Positions 42,946 to 51,996 of a DNA stretch of 62,409 nt are shown here, piece after piece (positions within the stretch are counted from its first letter, which is position 1; the number at the start of each line of letters is the position of its first letter). Source of the stretch: CAZLPZ01 sp964607245. Its GTDB lineage: Bacteria; Pseudomonadota; Alphaproteobacteria; Micavibrionales; Micavibrionaceae. Where the stretch lies: positions 1-62,409 of the forward strand of contig CAZSIB010000008.1 in assembly GCA_964607245.1 (NCBI GenBank), in the 5' to 3' direction. A program made the position numbers and the translations under genes. Below the pieces are notes generated by a model. It saw nothing but the letters and a program-made list of their open reading frames with translations, did no database searches and was not told where the DNA came from.

Positions 42946-44503
42946 GGCGTGGAGCCCGTCCTTTACGGGTGAGATACCGTTTAAAATCCGCAAACGGCAG
43001 CGCATGTGTGAGGAAAATAGAAGGGAAATACACGAAAACAGCGGCGGCGATTAACGCCAGCAGCGCGGATAAACGGCCGGTAAACGACCCCAAAAATGCG
43101 TCATGTAATCCATAGCGGCACATTGCCAGAACGAAAACTAAAAGTAAAGTCGAGAAAAGAATGCGCGGGAAGGCACGGGTCAAGCGGGCATCGAGGACAA
43201 GATCGGGACTACGTATTGTACTTGCACGGTAGAGTGCAAAGAGCAGTCCCCATCCCATGAGTGACGTGGCGAGTGCAATGCCCATGACGCCCAAGAAATA
43301 GGCCAGAATAAAGGACAGAGGGATATTGAGGAGTGTGGTCAGGATCGATATTTTTACCGGCGTCCAGGTATCCTTTTGCGCGTAAAAAACGGCGTTATAT
43401 ACGCGCGAGAGCACATAGGCGGGCAGGCCCAGCGCATAACTCATGAGCACAAGCGTCGTTGCTTGAACATCGGCTCTATCAAACGCGCCGTGTAAATAAA
43501 GCACGCGGGTAAGCGGATCGGCAGCGATAAGCAGCCCCACCGCGCAGGGCAAGGTCAAGACCAGCATATATTCAAGCGACCGGTTATAAAGATCACGCGC
43601 TTGGGCGTGATCTTGCCGTGCGAGCGCGCCTGAGAAAAGAGGAAGTAACGCGGTGCCCACGGCGATGCCGATGACGCCAAAGGGGAGTTGATACAAACGA
43701 TCGGCGTAATATAAATGGGCAATCGACCCCTGTGCCAAAAAAGATCCGATGACAAGATTCGTCAAAAGATTCATTTGAAAAACCCCGGCGACCAAAACCC
43801 CCGGCCCCATTAATTTGAGGAGGCGGCGCACATCCGGCGTCAGGCGCGGCATGGTCAAACGGATCTTGAGGCCCATGCGGCGCACGACCCATCCGACCCA
43901 GATCGCCTGTAATGCGCCCGAAAAACTCATCGCAAACGCCATGGCATGGCCTTGAGAGGCAAAGAGCGGCGAAAAAGGAATCGCTGCAATCAAACACAAA
44001 TTAAAGAGAACAGGGGCAAAGGCGTAGGGGCCAAATTTTTCATGCGCATTTAAAATGGCGCCCAAAATGGCCGCAATGGTCACAAGCCCCAGATAAGGGA
44101 ACGACAGGCGCGCCATCTCGACCGCTGCGCTGAATTGATCAGGATTGTCACGAAATCCCGGCGCCAGCATGTGAATGACAGCGGGCATAAAGATCATCAT
44201 CAGAAGCGAAAAAGGGATGAGCGCCGCAATCATGAACGAGAGAGATTGACTGGCAAATGTCGTTGCCGCGTCTTGGGTGTCGTGAATTTTTTTGTCGGTA
44301 TAGAGCGGAACAAAGGAAATACTGAACGCGCCTTCGGCGGTAATGCTGCGGAAAAAATTCGGAAGTTTGAGGGCAACAAAGAATGCATCCGCCAGGGCTC
44401 CGGCTCCCAGCGTATGCGAGATGATCACGTCGCGGGCAAATCCTGCAATACGTGAAACAAAGGTCAGGCCCCCCACCGTGGCCATGGCGCGTCCAAGTGT
44501 CAT
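42914..44503 (-). CDS. murJ: lipid II flippase MurJ
   Basis: Moves the peptidoglycan precursor lipid II across the inner membrane. The 529-residue protein has about 14 membrane helices and the family blocks GGLTFVSRIAGFARDVIISH, ALKLPNFFRSITAEGAFSISFVP and YNAVFYAQKDTWTPVKISI. The ATG at 44503 is chosen from the homologous start (RAMATVGGLTF); the long open frame upstream is antisense to alaS and not coding. Its 3' end overlaps trpS by 32 nt. Confidence 0.95.
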   Translation of the reverse strand: MTLGRAMATVGGLTFVSRIAGFARDVIISHTLGAGALADAFFVALKLPNFFRSITAEGAFSISFVPLYTDKKIHDTQDAATTFASQSLSFMIAALIPFSLLMMIFMPAVIHMLAPGFRDNPDQFSAAVEMARLSFPYLGLVTIAAILGAILNAHEKFGPYAFAPVLFNLCLIAAIPFSPLFASQGHAMAFAMSFSGALQAIWVGWVVRRMGLKIRLTMPRLTPDVRRLLKLMGPGVLVAGVFQMNLLTNLVIGSFLAQGSIAHLYYADRLYQLPFGVIGIAVGTALLPLFSGALARQDHAQARDLYNRSLEYMLVLTLPCAVGLLIAADPLTRVLYLHGAFDRADVQATTLVLMSYALGLPAYVLSRVYNAVFYAQKDTWTPVKISILTTLLNIPLSFILAYFLGVMGIALATSLMGWGLLFALYRASTIRSPDLVLDARLTRAFPRILFSTLLLVFVLAMCRYGLHDAFLGSFTGRLSALLALIAAAVFVYFPSIFLTHALPFADFKRYLTRKGRAPRHDTSPPTATD

Positions 44504-44659
44504 GTGGGCAAGTCTAAGGGGACTTGACCGTGGGATCAACGGGGTATGATGTGGTCGATGCTGTGTGCGGATTATTTTTCTGTAATCCCCCTGTAAAATC
44601 CTTTTGTTTTGTGTTAAAACCAGGCTTCTGAAGATATTTTTAAAGGGACCCAAAAGAGC

Positions 44660-47329
44660 ATGCCGGACATGATGATTGCCGATATTCGGAACACATTTTT
44701 GTCTTTTTTTAAGGACAAGGGGCATACGCATGTCCCGTCCTCGCCTTTGGTCCCACAAAATGACCCGACGATGATGTTTACCAATTCGGGCATGGTTCAA
44801 TTTAAAAACGTATTTACCGGCGCCGAAACGCGCCCCTATAAACGCGCGACAACGGCCCAGAAATGTGTGCGCGCGGGCGGCAAGCACAACGATCTCGATA
44901 ATGTGGGCTATACCGCCCGGCATCATACCTTTTTTGAAATGATGGGGAACTTCAGTTTTGGAGATTATTTCAAGGAAGACGCGATTGCCTTTGCCTGGGA
45001 ACTGGTGACAAAACATCTGGGCATGGATAAAGACAAGCTGCTGGTTACGGTACACACAAGCGACGAAGACGCTGCCGCGATTTGGCGAAAAGTGGCGGGA
45101 TTCCCGGATAGTAAGATTATTCGGATCCCCACCAATGATAATTTCTGGATGATGGGCGATACGGGGCCATGCGGACCGTGTTCGGAACTTTTTTATGATC
45201 AGGGGGATAAACTCGTCGGTGGCCCCCCAGGCAGCGCGGATCAGGACGGCGACCGGTTCCTTGAATTTTGGAATCTGGTCTTCATGCAGTTTGAACAAGA
45301 ACCCGACGGCAAAGGGGGATACACCCGCAAGCCCTTGCCGCGCCCCTCGATTGATACGGGGATGGGATTGGAACGCGCCGCGGCCTTGATTCAAGGGAAA
45401 TCATCGAACTATGACGTCGATTTGATCCGCGCGATCATTGAACATTCGGCTGATCTCACAGGCGTTTCGCCAGACGGCACCATGGCGGCGTCACACCGTG
45501 TCATTGCCGATCATTTGCGTGCGGCATCGTTCTTGATTGCTGAAGGCATGTTGCCGGGGAATGAAGGTCGCGCCTATGTCCTCCGCCGCATTATGCGGCG
45601 CGGGATGCGCCATGCGCATTTACTTGGCGCGCGCGATCCCCTGATGTATCGGTTGTTCCCGACGCTTGTTGCGCAAATGGGGGATGTGTACCCGGAACTG
45701 AAACGCGCCGAGGCGTTGATTGTCGAGACGTTAAAACAAGAAGAAACGCGTTTTAAACGCACACTGGATACCGGATTGCGGCTTTTGGATGACGAAACCC
45801 AGAACATGGGGGCGGGCGGCACGCTGTCGGGTGAAACCGCGTTTAAACTTTATGATACCTATGGGTTTCCGTTGGACCTGACCCAAGATGCACTTAAATC
45901 AAAAGGGATGCAGGTGGATACCGCCGGGTTTGAGGCGTGCATGGAACGTCAACGTGACGACTCGCGTAAATCCTGGGTCGGGGCGGGCGGTGCCTTTACT
46001 GATAAAATCTGGTTTGATTTGCTCGATCGTCATGGACCTACCGATTTTCTGGGCTATGCCCATACGGCGTGTGATGGGCAAATCCTGGCAATCTTGCGCG
46101 ATGGCCAAGTGGTCGACCGCGCGGCTGCAGGGCAAACGGTGCAAATTCTCGCCAATCAAACGCCGTTTTATGCGGAATCCGGCGGGCAGGTGGGTGATAC
46201 GGGCTTTATCATGACGATGGATGACGCCATCATTGAAGTCACGGATACGCAGAAAGTTTTGGGGGCCCTTCACGTGCATATCGGCGTGATTAAAGAGGGT
46301 GTGGTGGAATCCGGACGTGCCGCCGAGTTTCAGATTGATAAAGAACGCCGCGCGGCCATTCGTGCAAACCATTCTGCGACTCATTTGCTGCACCAGGCGC
46401 TTCAAGATGTGTTGGGCCCGCATGTTGCGCAAAAGGGATCGCGCCAGGACGCCGCACGCACGCGGTTTGATATTTCCCATGGGGCTCCCATTTCGGACAT
46501 CGAAATCGCGCGCATCGAAGAGATGGTGAACCATGAAATCCGTGCGAATACGCCCGTGATTACGCGCGTCATGTCGATGGACGATGCGCTCTCTGTCGGC
46601 GCGACCGCCCTTTTTGGTGAAAAATATGGCGATGAGGTCCGGGTTTTATCGATGGGGACCCCGCGACCCGGTGAAAACCGCCCCTATTCGGTTGAATTAT
46701 GCGGCGGTACGCATGTGACGCACACGGGGGATATTGGCCTTTTTAAAATTGTCTCTCAATCCGCCGTCTCGGCCGGTGTCCGCCGGATTGAGGCACTCAC
46801 GGGCGCGGGCGCGCTTCAATATTTCAATGATCTGGAAGAACGCCTGGCGAAACTTGCGGGTGCGCTCAAAACCGGGCCGGACGATGTCCTTGCCCGTGTG
46901 GAGGCCTTGGTTGAGGACCGCAAAAAACTGGAAGTTGAGATCGCGCAGTTACGCCGGACGCTCGCCACAGGCGGCGGCGGGGGCGGACATGCGGATGTCA
47001 AGAATATCGCGGGGGTGAAATTTGCGGGGCGCGTTTTAAACGGGTTCCCGGCCAAAGATTTAAAACCCATGGTTGATGAATTGAAACAGCAACTTGGGTC
47101 AGGTGTTGTGGCCTTGATCTCGGTGGACGAAGGCCGGGCGTCCTTGGTTGTTGGGGTGACGGCGGATTTAACCGGGCGATTCTCGGCCGTGGATTTGGTG
47201 CGTGCGGGCGCCGCCGTTCTGGGCGGGCAGGGCGGGGGCGGTCGGCCCGATATGGCTCAGGCCGGGGGCCCCAATGGCGCCGCCGCGAATGACGCGGTCG
47301 CCATGATTGAAAAAACACTCGCGGGGTAA
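44660..47329 (+). CDS. alaS: alanine-tRNA ligase
   Basis: Class II synthetase with an editing domain. The 889-residue protein has FTNSGMVQFKNVFTG, the catalytic-core block RHHTFFEMMGNFSFGDYF, the editing zinc motifs HSATHLLHQAL and CGGTHVTHTGDIG, and a C-terminal C-Ala domain beginning after a glycine run (GGGGGGH). The length and domain order are normal. It is divergent from murJ. Confidence 0.98.
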   Translation: MPDMMIADIRNTFLSFFKDKGHTHVPSSPLVPQNDPTMMFTNSGMVQFKNVFTGAETRPYKRATTAQKCVRAGGKHNDLDNVGYTARHHTFFEMMGNFSFGDYFKEDAIAFAWELVTKHLGMDKDKLLVTVHTSDEDAAAIWRKVAGFPDSKIIRIPTNDNFWMMGDTGPCGPCSELFYDQGDKLVGGPPGSADQDGDRFLEFWNLVFMQFEQEPDGKGGYTRKPLPRPSIDTGMGLERAAALIQGKSSNYDVDLIRAIIEHSADLTGVSPDGTMAASHRVIADHLRAASFLIAEGMLPGNEGRAYVLRRIMRRGMRHAHLLGARDPLMYRLFPTLVAQMGDVYPELKRAEALIVETLKQEETRFKRTLDTGLRLLDDETQNMGAGGTLSGETAFKLYDTYGFPLDLTQDALKSKGMQVDTAGFEACMERQRDDSRKSWVGAGGAFTDKIWFDLLDRHGPTDFLGYAHTACDGQILAILRDGQVVDRAAAGQTVQILANQTPFYAESGGQVGDTGFIMTMDDAIIEVTDTQKVLGALHVHIGVIKEGVVESGRAAEFQIDKERRAAIRANHSATHLLHQALQDVLGPHVAQKGSRQDAARTRFDISHGAPISDIEIARIEEMVNHEIRANTPVITRVMSMDDALSVGATALFGEKYGDEVRVLSMGTPRPGENRPYSVELCGGTHVTHTGDIGLFKIVSQSAVSAGVRRIEALTGAGALQYFNDLEERLAKLAGALKTGPDDVLARVEALVEDRKKLEVEIAQLRRTLATGGGGGGHADVKNIAGVKFAGRVLNGFPAKDLKPMVDELKQQLGSGVVALISVDEGRASLVVGVTADLTGRFSAVDLVRAGAAVLGGQGGGGRPDMAQAGGPNGAAANDAVAMIEKTLAG

Positions 47330-47351
47330 AGTCCAGCGGGTTTATTTCGTC

Positions 47352-47380
47352 TTGACCTTTTCAGAGGATCTTGTTAGTCA
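47352..47380 (+). promoter_or_regulatory. promoter-leader element, copy A
   Basis: TTGACC, a 17-nt spacer and the weak TAGTCA; the whole stretch to about 47386 matches copy B at 47806 in roughly 27 of 35 bases, including the spacer, far more than two unrelated promoters would share. Confidence 0.55.
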
Positions 47381-47411
47381 TATAAAAAACTAAAGAGGGA
47401 GAGAGGCATAA

Positions 47412-47783
47412 ATGACTGTTGTATATATGTGGCCACATCGGGTTAATCGTTTTCTGAACATCAAGAATTCGTTCGCGGCGACAAGGGGGCTTTGCCATCA
47501 TCTTGGCGTCACAGATGTTTCCTTGGCCGGAAGATCGCCGGATGATGATCAATTAATTGTTCGTCAAACTGGCCCCGAGTTGTTAGGGGAAGTTGTTCAT
47601 TCTCTTACCTTTACCACATCGGATCGATTTCCGTTTCACCCCGTTCGACTTTCCTCTGTTTTTGCAGCGACTGGGGAGAGGGTACAGCCTGATGTGCGTG
47701 TTGGATTTCGGGGGGTGCAGTGGGCTCTTGAACAACGGATTGTTGCTGCGTCAACCGCTGGTTTAGCCATTGGGGCGGGGTAA
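47412..47783 (+). CDS. 123-residue protein of unknown function
   Basis: Shine-Dalgarno GAGGGAGAGAGG before ATG. The protein is soluble, with a basic start (WPHRVNRFLNIKNSFAATRG), a HHLGVTDVSLAG segment and an Ala/Gly-rich end. No family is recognised. It is preceded by a promoter element nearly identical to that of the next gene, 80 nt after its stop, although the two proteins show no obvious resemblance. Confidence 0.6.
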   Translation: MTVVYMWPHRVNRFLNIKNSFAATRGLCHHLGVTDVSLAGRSPDDDQLIVRQTGPELLGEVVHSLTFTTSDRFPFHPVRLSSVFAATGERVQPDVRVGFRGVQWALEQRIVAASTAGLAIGAG

Positions 47784-47805
47784 TTTCCCCCCAGATTCTT
47801 TTATC

Positions 47806-47834
47806 TTGACCCTTCCAAAGGATTTCGTTAATAA
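47806..47834 (+). promoter_or_regulatory. promoter-leader element, copy B
   Basis: TTGACC, 17 nt and TAATAA, followed by ATATAG and the Shine-Dalgarno AAAGGAGAGGGG. It matches copy A at 47352 base for base over most of its length. Confidence 0.6.
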
Positions 47835-47858
47835 TATAGCAAATCAAAGGAGAGGGGC

Positions 47859-48188
47859 ATGTCAAATATTCTTGAGGATTTATGCAAGGCGTTTAATCGT
47901 GGGGGCGCACAATCTGGCGTATCGGCGCGGGTTGAGGCTCCGGTTATTTCGGGCGTCCCTGTGGCGGTGATTACACAAGACCGGACGCAACACGGCTTAC
48001 TGCCCCTTGTGCATACGGTGCAACCTAATCGTTTGAAGGGGTTTTGGGTGGATACGCGCGAGCAAGGGGCAACATGTCCGATTGCCGGACAGTCAATTAT
48101 CACAGATGAATTAAATCCTTTAGTGTCTGTTGTCGTGACGGCCATGCGGACCCATCTTCGGTCGCAAACGCCAACGTTTGGGGTTTAA
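47859..48188 (+). CDS. 109-residue protein of unknown function
   Basis: Shine-Dalgarno AAAGGAGAGG before ATG, so the start is firm. The protein has alternating hydrophobic strands (VEAPVISGVPVAVITQD, LLPLVHTVQP) and reads like a small beta-rich domain with two short segments rich in Thr and Gln at the end. No family is recognised. It is a single gene between the first unknown gene and ndk and shares its promoter element with the former. Confidence 0.6.
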   Translation: MSNILEDLCKAFNRGGAQSGVSARVEAPVISGVPVAVITQDRTQHGLLPLVHTVQPNRLKGFWVDTREQGATCPIAGQSIITDELNPLVSVVVTAMRTHLRSQTPTFGV

Positions 48189-48297
48189 GGACAGGCCTTT
48201 CGGCGTAAATGCCGTTCCCCCTTGATTTTTGAAGGCGTTTTGGTTAAAAGCCTCAACGGATTTATTTTTACCAAAGCTGTCTTTCAAGAGGGAATCT

Positions 48298-48720
48298 ATG
48301 GTCATGCAACGTACTTTATCTATTCTAAAGCCTGACGCGACGCGTCGTAATCTGACGGGCAAGATCATTGACCGATTCGAAAGTAATGGGTTGCGCGTGG
48401 TCGCGCAAAAACGCGTCAAACTTTCCGAAGATCAAGCCAAAGAGTTTTATAAAGAACATGCCGCGCGTCCTTTTTATGGGGATTTGGTGTCGTTCATGAC
48501 GTCGGGTCCGGTCGTGGTTCAAGTTTTGGAAGGCGATGATGCCATTTCCAAAAACCGCGATATCATGGGGGCCACCAACCCGGCGAACGCCGCGCCAGGT
48601 ACGATCCGCAAGGATTTTGCCGAAAGCATTGATGCAAACTCGGTCCATGGATCGGATTCAGAAGCCAGTGCGGCCCGCGAAATTGCGTTCTTTTTCAAGA
48701 ACGACGAAATTGTTGGGTAA
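48298..48720 (+). CDS. ndk: nucleoside-diphosphate kinase
   Basis: Balances NTP and dNTP pools by phosphate transfer through a phospho-histidine. The 140-residue protein has QRTLSILKPDATRRNLTG, RPFYGDLVSFMTSGPVV, the nucleotide loop ATNPANAAPGTIRKDFAESI and the active-site NSVHGSDS. The ATG at 48298 gives the standard length, with GAGGGAA upstream. Confidence 0.97.
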   Translation: MVMQRTLSILKPDATRRNLTGKIIDRFESNGLRVVAQKRVKLSEDQAKEFYKEHAARPFYGDLVSFMTSGPVVVQVLEGDDAISKNRDIMGATNPANAAPGTIRKDFAESIDANSVHGSDSEASAAREIAFFFKNDEIVG

Positions 48721-48745
48721 GAGCCGACCTTTTAAGGCATCGCGC

Positions 48746-49930
48746 TTAGTGTTTTAAGAGTGCCTGTAACCCACGAACAACCTCGGCAGAAGCTCTGTCG
48801 AGCAGTGAGTAGTGATTCATACCTTCGTCAATACGCCCAGTCTCGAAGCATTTAGCTGCTTCGATACCATGGTGGTGGACTTTTTTATGAGGCTCTTCGA
48901 TCAACGTAAAATCTGGAATGTTTCTTAGAACATCGGCGGCACTGCTATAATACCATTTACCCAGACGACACAAGGTGTGGTCAGTCAGATCTTTTGATTT
49001 CATCTGGGATTTACCGACCGCCATATCCAGAAGTCTCTTTTTCCAAAGTAAATGGTCTGCTTGGGCCAAGTAGATGACTTTATCCTCAATGTCTTCATTT
49101 GCAAGTTTTGTACGCCAATCTTCAATTAATTGTACGCTTTTATCGGTTTGGTCAGCCAAAACATCAACAGCATGAAGATTAATGTCACCTTTGTCTTTAA
49201 CAACAGCCATATTTTTAGCTAAAAGCTGGATCGCCATTTTCTGCTCGGAAATAATGCCCGCAAGTTCGGTAACCTGAGAAGAGATCGAGAAAGAATTTTG
49301 ATTAATTTGTTCAAAATCATGAGAGACTTTTTCTGTTTTTGTTATAACGCTCTGAACGGTTGATTGAGCGTTAGAAACAGACATCAAAACATCATTAAAA
49401 GATGAATTTAAAAGCTGAATTTGTTGTTGGATGGTTTCTGTTGCATCACGTGTTTGGTTAGAGAGTGATTTTACTTCTCCGGCGACAACGGCAAACCCCT
49501 TGCCATGTTCGCCTGCCCGAGCCGCTTCGATGGTTGCGTTAAGTGCAAGGAGGTTGGTTTGTCCCGCTATTTTTGAAATTAATTCTACAACCTTTCCAAG
49601 ATTTCCAACAACGTCCTGAAGATCTTTTGTTTTGGTTGATACTGTATCGAATACAGTACCTGTTTGCAGAACATCTTGTTTAAGAGTCGACAGTTCTTCC
49701 ATGCCTTGTGATGTTAACTGAGAAGACTCTCCGGCGGCGTGAGAAGATCTTTGAGCGGAGTTTTCTATTTCACCAATCGATGCGGATAATTCTTCGACCG
49801 CGCTGGCCATTGATATCGCCGCACCTTGTACTTCACGTGTTCCAGAGAGAATGTGAGCTGTAGAAACGCTAACCTCGACGGCAGACATACTAAGGCCGAC
49901 AACATTTTTAAGTACTTCTCTAGATTCCAT
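48746..49930 (-). CDS. cytosolic chemoreceptor with C-terminal CZB zinc domain
   Basis: A 394-residue methyl-accepting chemotaxis protein without membrane helices. The signalling hairpin is NLLALNATIEAARAGEHGKGFAVVAGEV. The C-terminus is a CZB domain (residues about 275-390), a zinc-binding sensor known from TlpD-type receptors for hypochlorous acid and zinc, with the blocks LLWKKRLLDMAV, LCRLGKWYYSSA and H-KVHHHGIEA; the Cys and three His ligands are present. The coding sequence is more AT-rich than its neighbours. AAAGGA lies before the ATG. Confidence 0.9.
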   Translation of the reverse strand: MESREVLKNVVGLSMSAVEVSVSTAHILSGTREVQGAAISMASAVEELSASIGEIENSAQRSSHAAGESSQLTSQGMEELSTLKQDVLQTGTVFDTVSTKTKDLQDVVGNLGKVVELISKIAGQTNLLALNATIEAARAGEHGKGFAVVAGEVKSLSNQTRDATETIQQQIQLLNSSFNDVLMSVSNAQSTVQSVITKTEKVSHDFEQINQNSFSISSQVTELAGIISEQKMAIQLLAKNMAVVKDKGDINLHAVDVLADQTDKSVQLIEDWRTKLANEDIEDKVIYLAQADHLLWKKRLLDMAVGKSQMKSKDLTDHTLCRLGKWYYSSAADVLRNIPDFTLIEEPHKKVHHHGIEAAKCFETGRIDEGMNHYSLLDRASAEVVRGLQALLKH

Positions 49931-50167
49931 GGCGCATTTCCTTTGCGATTCATTAGTCTATTGTGAAAGGAAGAGATCCGGACTGAATACCAAATTTCTG
50001 CATTTGATGGGCGGAATCAAGGATAAAGAGATCTCGTTCACTTGTCTATATTTTCGAGATGCATTGATCGTGCAAGAAATTTTCAACCCATAACGTGAGT
50101 TGAGTCAGCTGTGGTCATCTTTGTCTTTCTTATTTAAAGACATTGTTATCGTTTATCAGCCCTGATC

Positions 50168-51508
50168 TTAAAGTTCATGAATCACATCACGGACGGTTTG
50201 GATGATCTGGTCCAGATGCGCGGTTGTCGCGACAACGGGCGGTGAAATTGCCATCGAATTCCCGGTAAAGCGGACGATGACCCCTTTATAAAAAGATTTG
50301 ATCATCACCTCACGCGGGTATTTATAGGGATCATCATCGGGGCCTTTCTCAAATTCAACGGCACCGAGAAGTCCTGAATTTCGAATATCAACGATTCGTG
50401 GCAGACCTTTGAGGCTGTGCACCGCGTCTTCAAATGGCGTGATCATTTTATGAACATGGTCATAGACATGTTCATCGCGGATCACGTCCTGAACCGCAAG
50501 TGCGGCGGCGCAGGCCAGGGGATGACCCGAATAGGTATAGCCATGCATGAATTCAGTGAAGATTTCAGGTCCGTGCATAAAGGCGTCATAGATATCGCCC
50601 GTGACAAAGGTCGCGCCCATGGGGACCATGCCGTTTGTTAATCCTTTGGCGGTGCAGATGATATCCGGTTTGACGCCAAAATAATCACTACTTGAGGTGT
50701 GGCCAAAGCGACCAAACGCCGTGATCACTTCATCGAAAATCAAGAGGATACCGTATTTATCGCAGATGGCACGTAAACGTTCTAGATACCCTTTGGGTGG
50801 CGGCAAGACCCCCGTGGATCCGGCGACCGGTTCAACGATGACCGCCGCAACGTTGTCGGGATCATGCAGGGTCAAGATCCGTTGTTCAAGCACATCGGCT
50901 AGGTGCGCCCCCCATTCTGGCTGACCTTTCGTAAACGCATTGTGTTCGAGGTTTGATGTGTGGGGCAGGTGGTCGACATTCGGAAGAAGTGATCCGCCAA
51001 AGGCCTTGCGGTTATAGGAGAGTCCGCCCACCGAAATACCCCCAAATCCAACGCCATGATATCCGCGTTCGCGTCCGATAATTACCCGGCGCTGCGGTTT
51101 ACCTTTGGCGTGCCAATAGGCAAGCGCAATTTTGAGCGCGGTGTCAACCGCCTCAGACCCAGAATTTGAGAAGAAAACATGACGGATTGGGTCGGGCATG
51201 ACATCAACCAGACGTGACGCGGCATGAAACGCCGATGGATGTCCCATTTGAAAACTATGACCAAAATCAAGGGTATCTATTTGATCCTTCATAGCCTGCT
51301 TGATCGTCGGGTGATCGTGCCCAAGGTTCACGCACCATAAACCCGCGGTGCCATCCAAAATCTCACGCCCGTCCTCGTCGTAGTAATAAACCCCCTTGGC
51401 GTGAGTCACCATGCGTGGTGCTTTTTTGAACAATCGCTGGGGCGTAAACGGCATCCAATATTCGTCAAGGGAATTCGGGCGGAAGGTGGTCTCATCAGAC
51501 ATAGGCAT
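50168..51508 (-). CDS. class III aminotransferase, omega-amino acid:pyruvate type
   Basis: PLP enzyme that transfers the amino group of beta-alanine or similar amines to pyruvate. The 446-residue protein has the start NSLDEYWMPFTPQRLFKKAP, GLWCVNLGHDHP, NSGSEAVDTALKIA, YHGVGFGGISVGG and the PLP lysine in ICTAKGLTNGMVP, plus RFTGNSMAISPP at the end. This pattern fits beta-alanine-pyruvate transaminases. AAAGGAT sits 4-5 nt before the ATG at 51508, which decides the start over the Met two codons later. Confidence 0.92.
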   Translation of the reverse strand: MPMSDETTFRPNSLDEYWMPFTPQRLFKKAPRMVTHAKGVYYYDEDGREILDGTAGLWCVNLGHDHPTIKQAMKDQIDTLDFGHSFQMGHPSAFHAASRLVDVMPDPIRHVFFSNSGSEAVDTALKIALAYWHAKGKPQRRVIIGRERGYHGVGFGGISVGGLSYNRKAFGGSLLPNVDHLPHTSNLEHNAFTKGQPEWGAHLADVLEQRILTLHDPDNVAAVIVEPVAGSTGVLPPPKGYLERLRAICDKYGILLIFDEVITAFGRFGHTSSSDYFGVKPDIICTAKGLTNGMVPMGATFVTGDIYDAFMHGPEIFTEFMHGYTYSGHPLACAAALAVQDVIRDEHVYDHVHKMITPFEDAVHSLKGLPRIVDIRNSGLLGAVEFEKGPDDDPYKYPREVMIKSFYKGVIVRFTGNSMAISPPVVATTAHLDQIIQTVRDVIHEL

Positions 51509-51632
51509 TTTATCCTTTAGGCAAAACGGGGGCGGATACTGGATCTATTGTATCATAAAAGCCGTTAATAATTTGGCCGGGGAGATCGCCGCAGCATGTC
51601 CATGAAACATGGGGAAGAGGACCCAAAAAATC

Positions 51633-51661
51633 TTGACAAACGTGAATTTTTAACATAAGTT
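51633..51661 (+). promoter_or_regulatory. promoter of the ankyrin-pseudokinase run
   Basis: TTGACA, 17 nt and TAAGTT, 49 nt before the ankyrin gene. The leader contains GAGTCACTC, a short inverted repeat. Confidence 0.65.
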
Positions 51662-51709
51662 AAAACCGTTTCCGCAAGAAAAGAGTCACTCTAAAAAAGA
51701 GAGAAAATC

Positions 51710-51988
51710 ATGGTTCAGATGAATGCTCAGTTATGGTTCACCGCCGCCGAAACGGGGGATATTGCGACCATCCGCGCGATGATCGTTGAGGGGATCGATA
51801 TCCATCAACGGGACGATCAAGAACGTACAGCCTTTCACATCGCAAGCCAGAACGCGCACACAGATATTATGAATACTATTCTTGCGGCCAAACAAATGGA
51901 ATTCCTCCGCCAGATTGGAATTGATCCTTTTATGGCCGCTCTTGAGATGCCCCAGCGTGGTGCAAACGAAAACCGGCGTTCTGCTTAA
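51710..51988 (+). CDS. small ankyrin-repeat protein
   Basis: A 92-residue protein with about two ankyrin repeats: LWFTAAETGDIATIRAMIVE and RTAFHIASQNAHTDIMNTIL with the GDI and AFHIA-type signatures. It has no signal peptide, so it is a cytosolic protein-binding module. It ends 8 nt before the membrane-protein gene at 51997 and is the first of four genes reaching the pseudokinase and its partner. Confidence 0.78.
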   Translation: MVQMNAQLWFTAAETGDIATIRAMIVEGIDIHQRDDQERTAFHIASQNAHTDIMNTILAAKQMEFLRQIGIDPFMAALEMPQRGANENRRSA

Positions 51989-51996
51989 TTTTACCA

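Noticed and set aside
44504..45394. Open frame extending the murJ gene by about 297 residues upstream
   Set aside because: It is antisense to the conserved N-terminal part of alaS and has no resemblance to MurJ; the family start is at 44503.
45899..46534. A 211-residue frame opposite alaS
   Set aside because: Antisense shadow of a highly conserved gene, with no ribosome site.
49931..50167. Possible small gene or RNA between the CZB receptor and the aminotransferase
   Set aside because: The 237-nt gap holds no frame with a ribosome site and no convincing hairpin with a T-tract.
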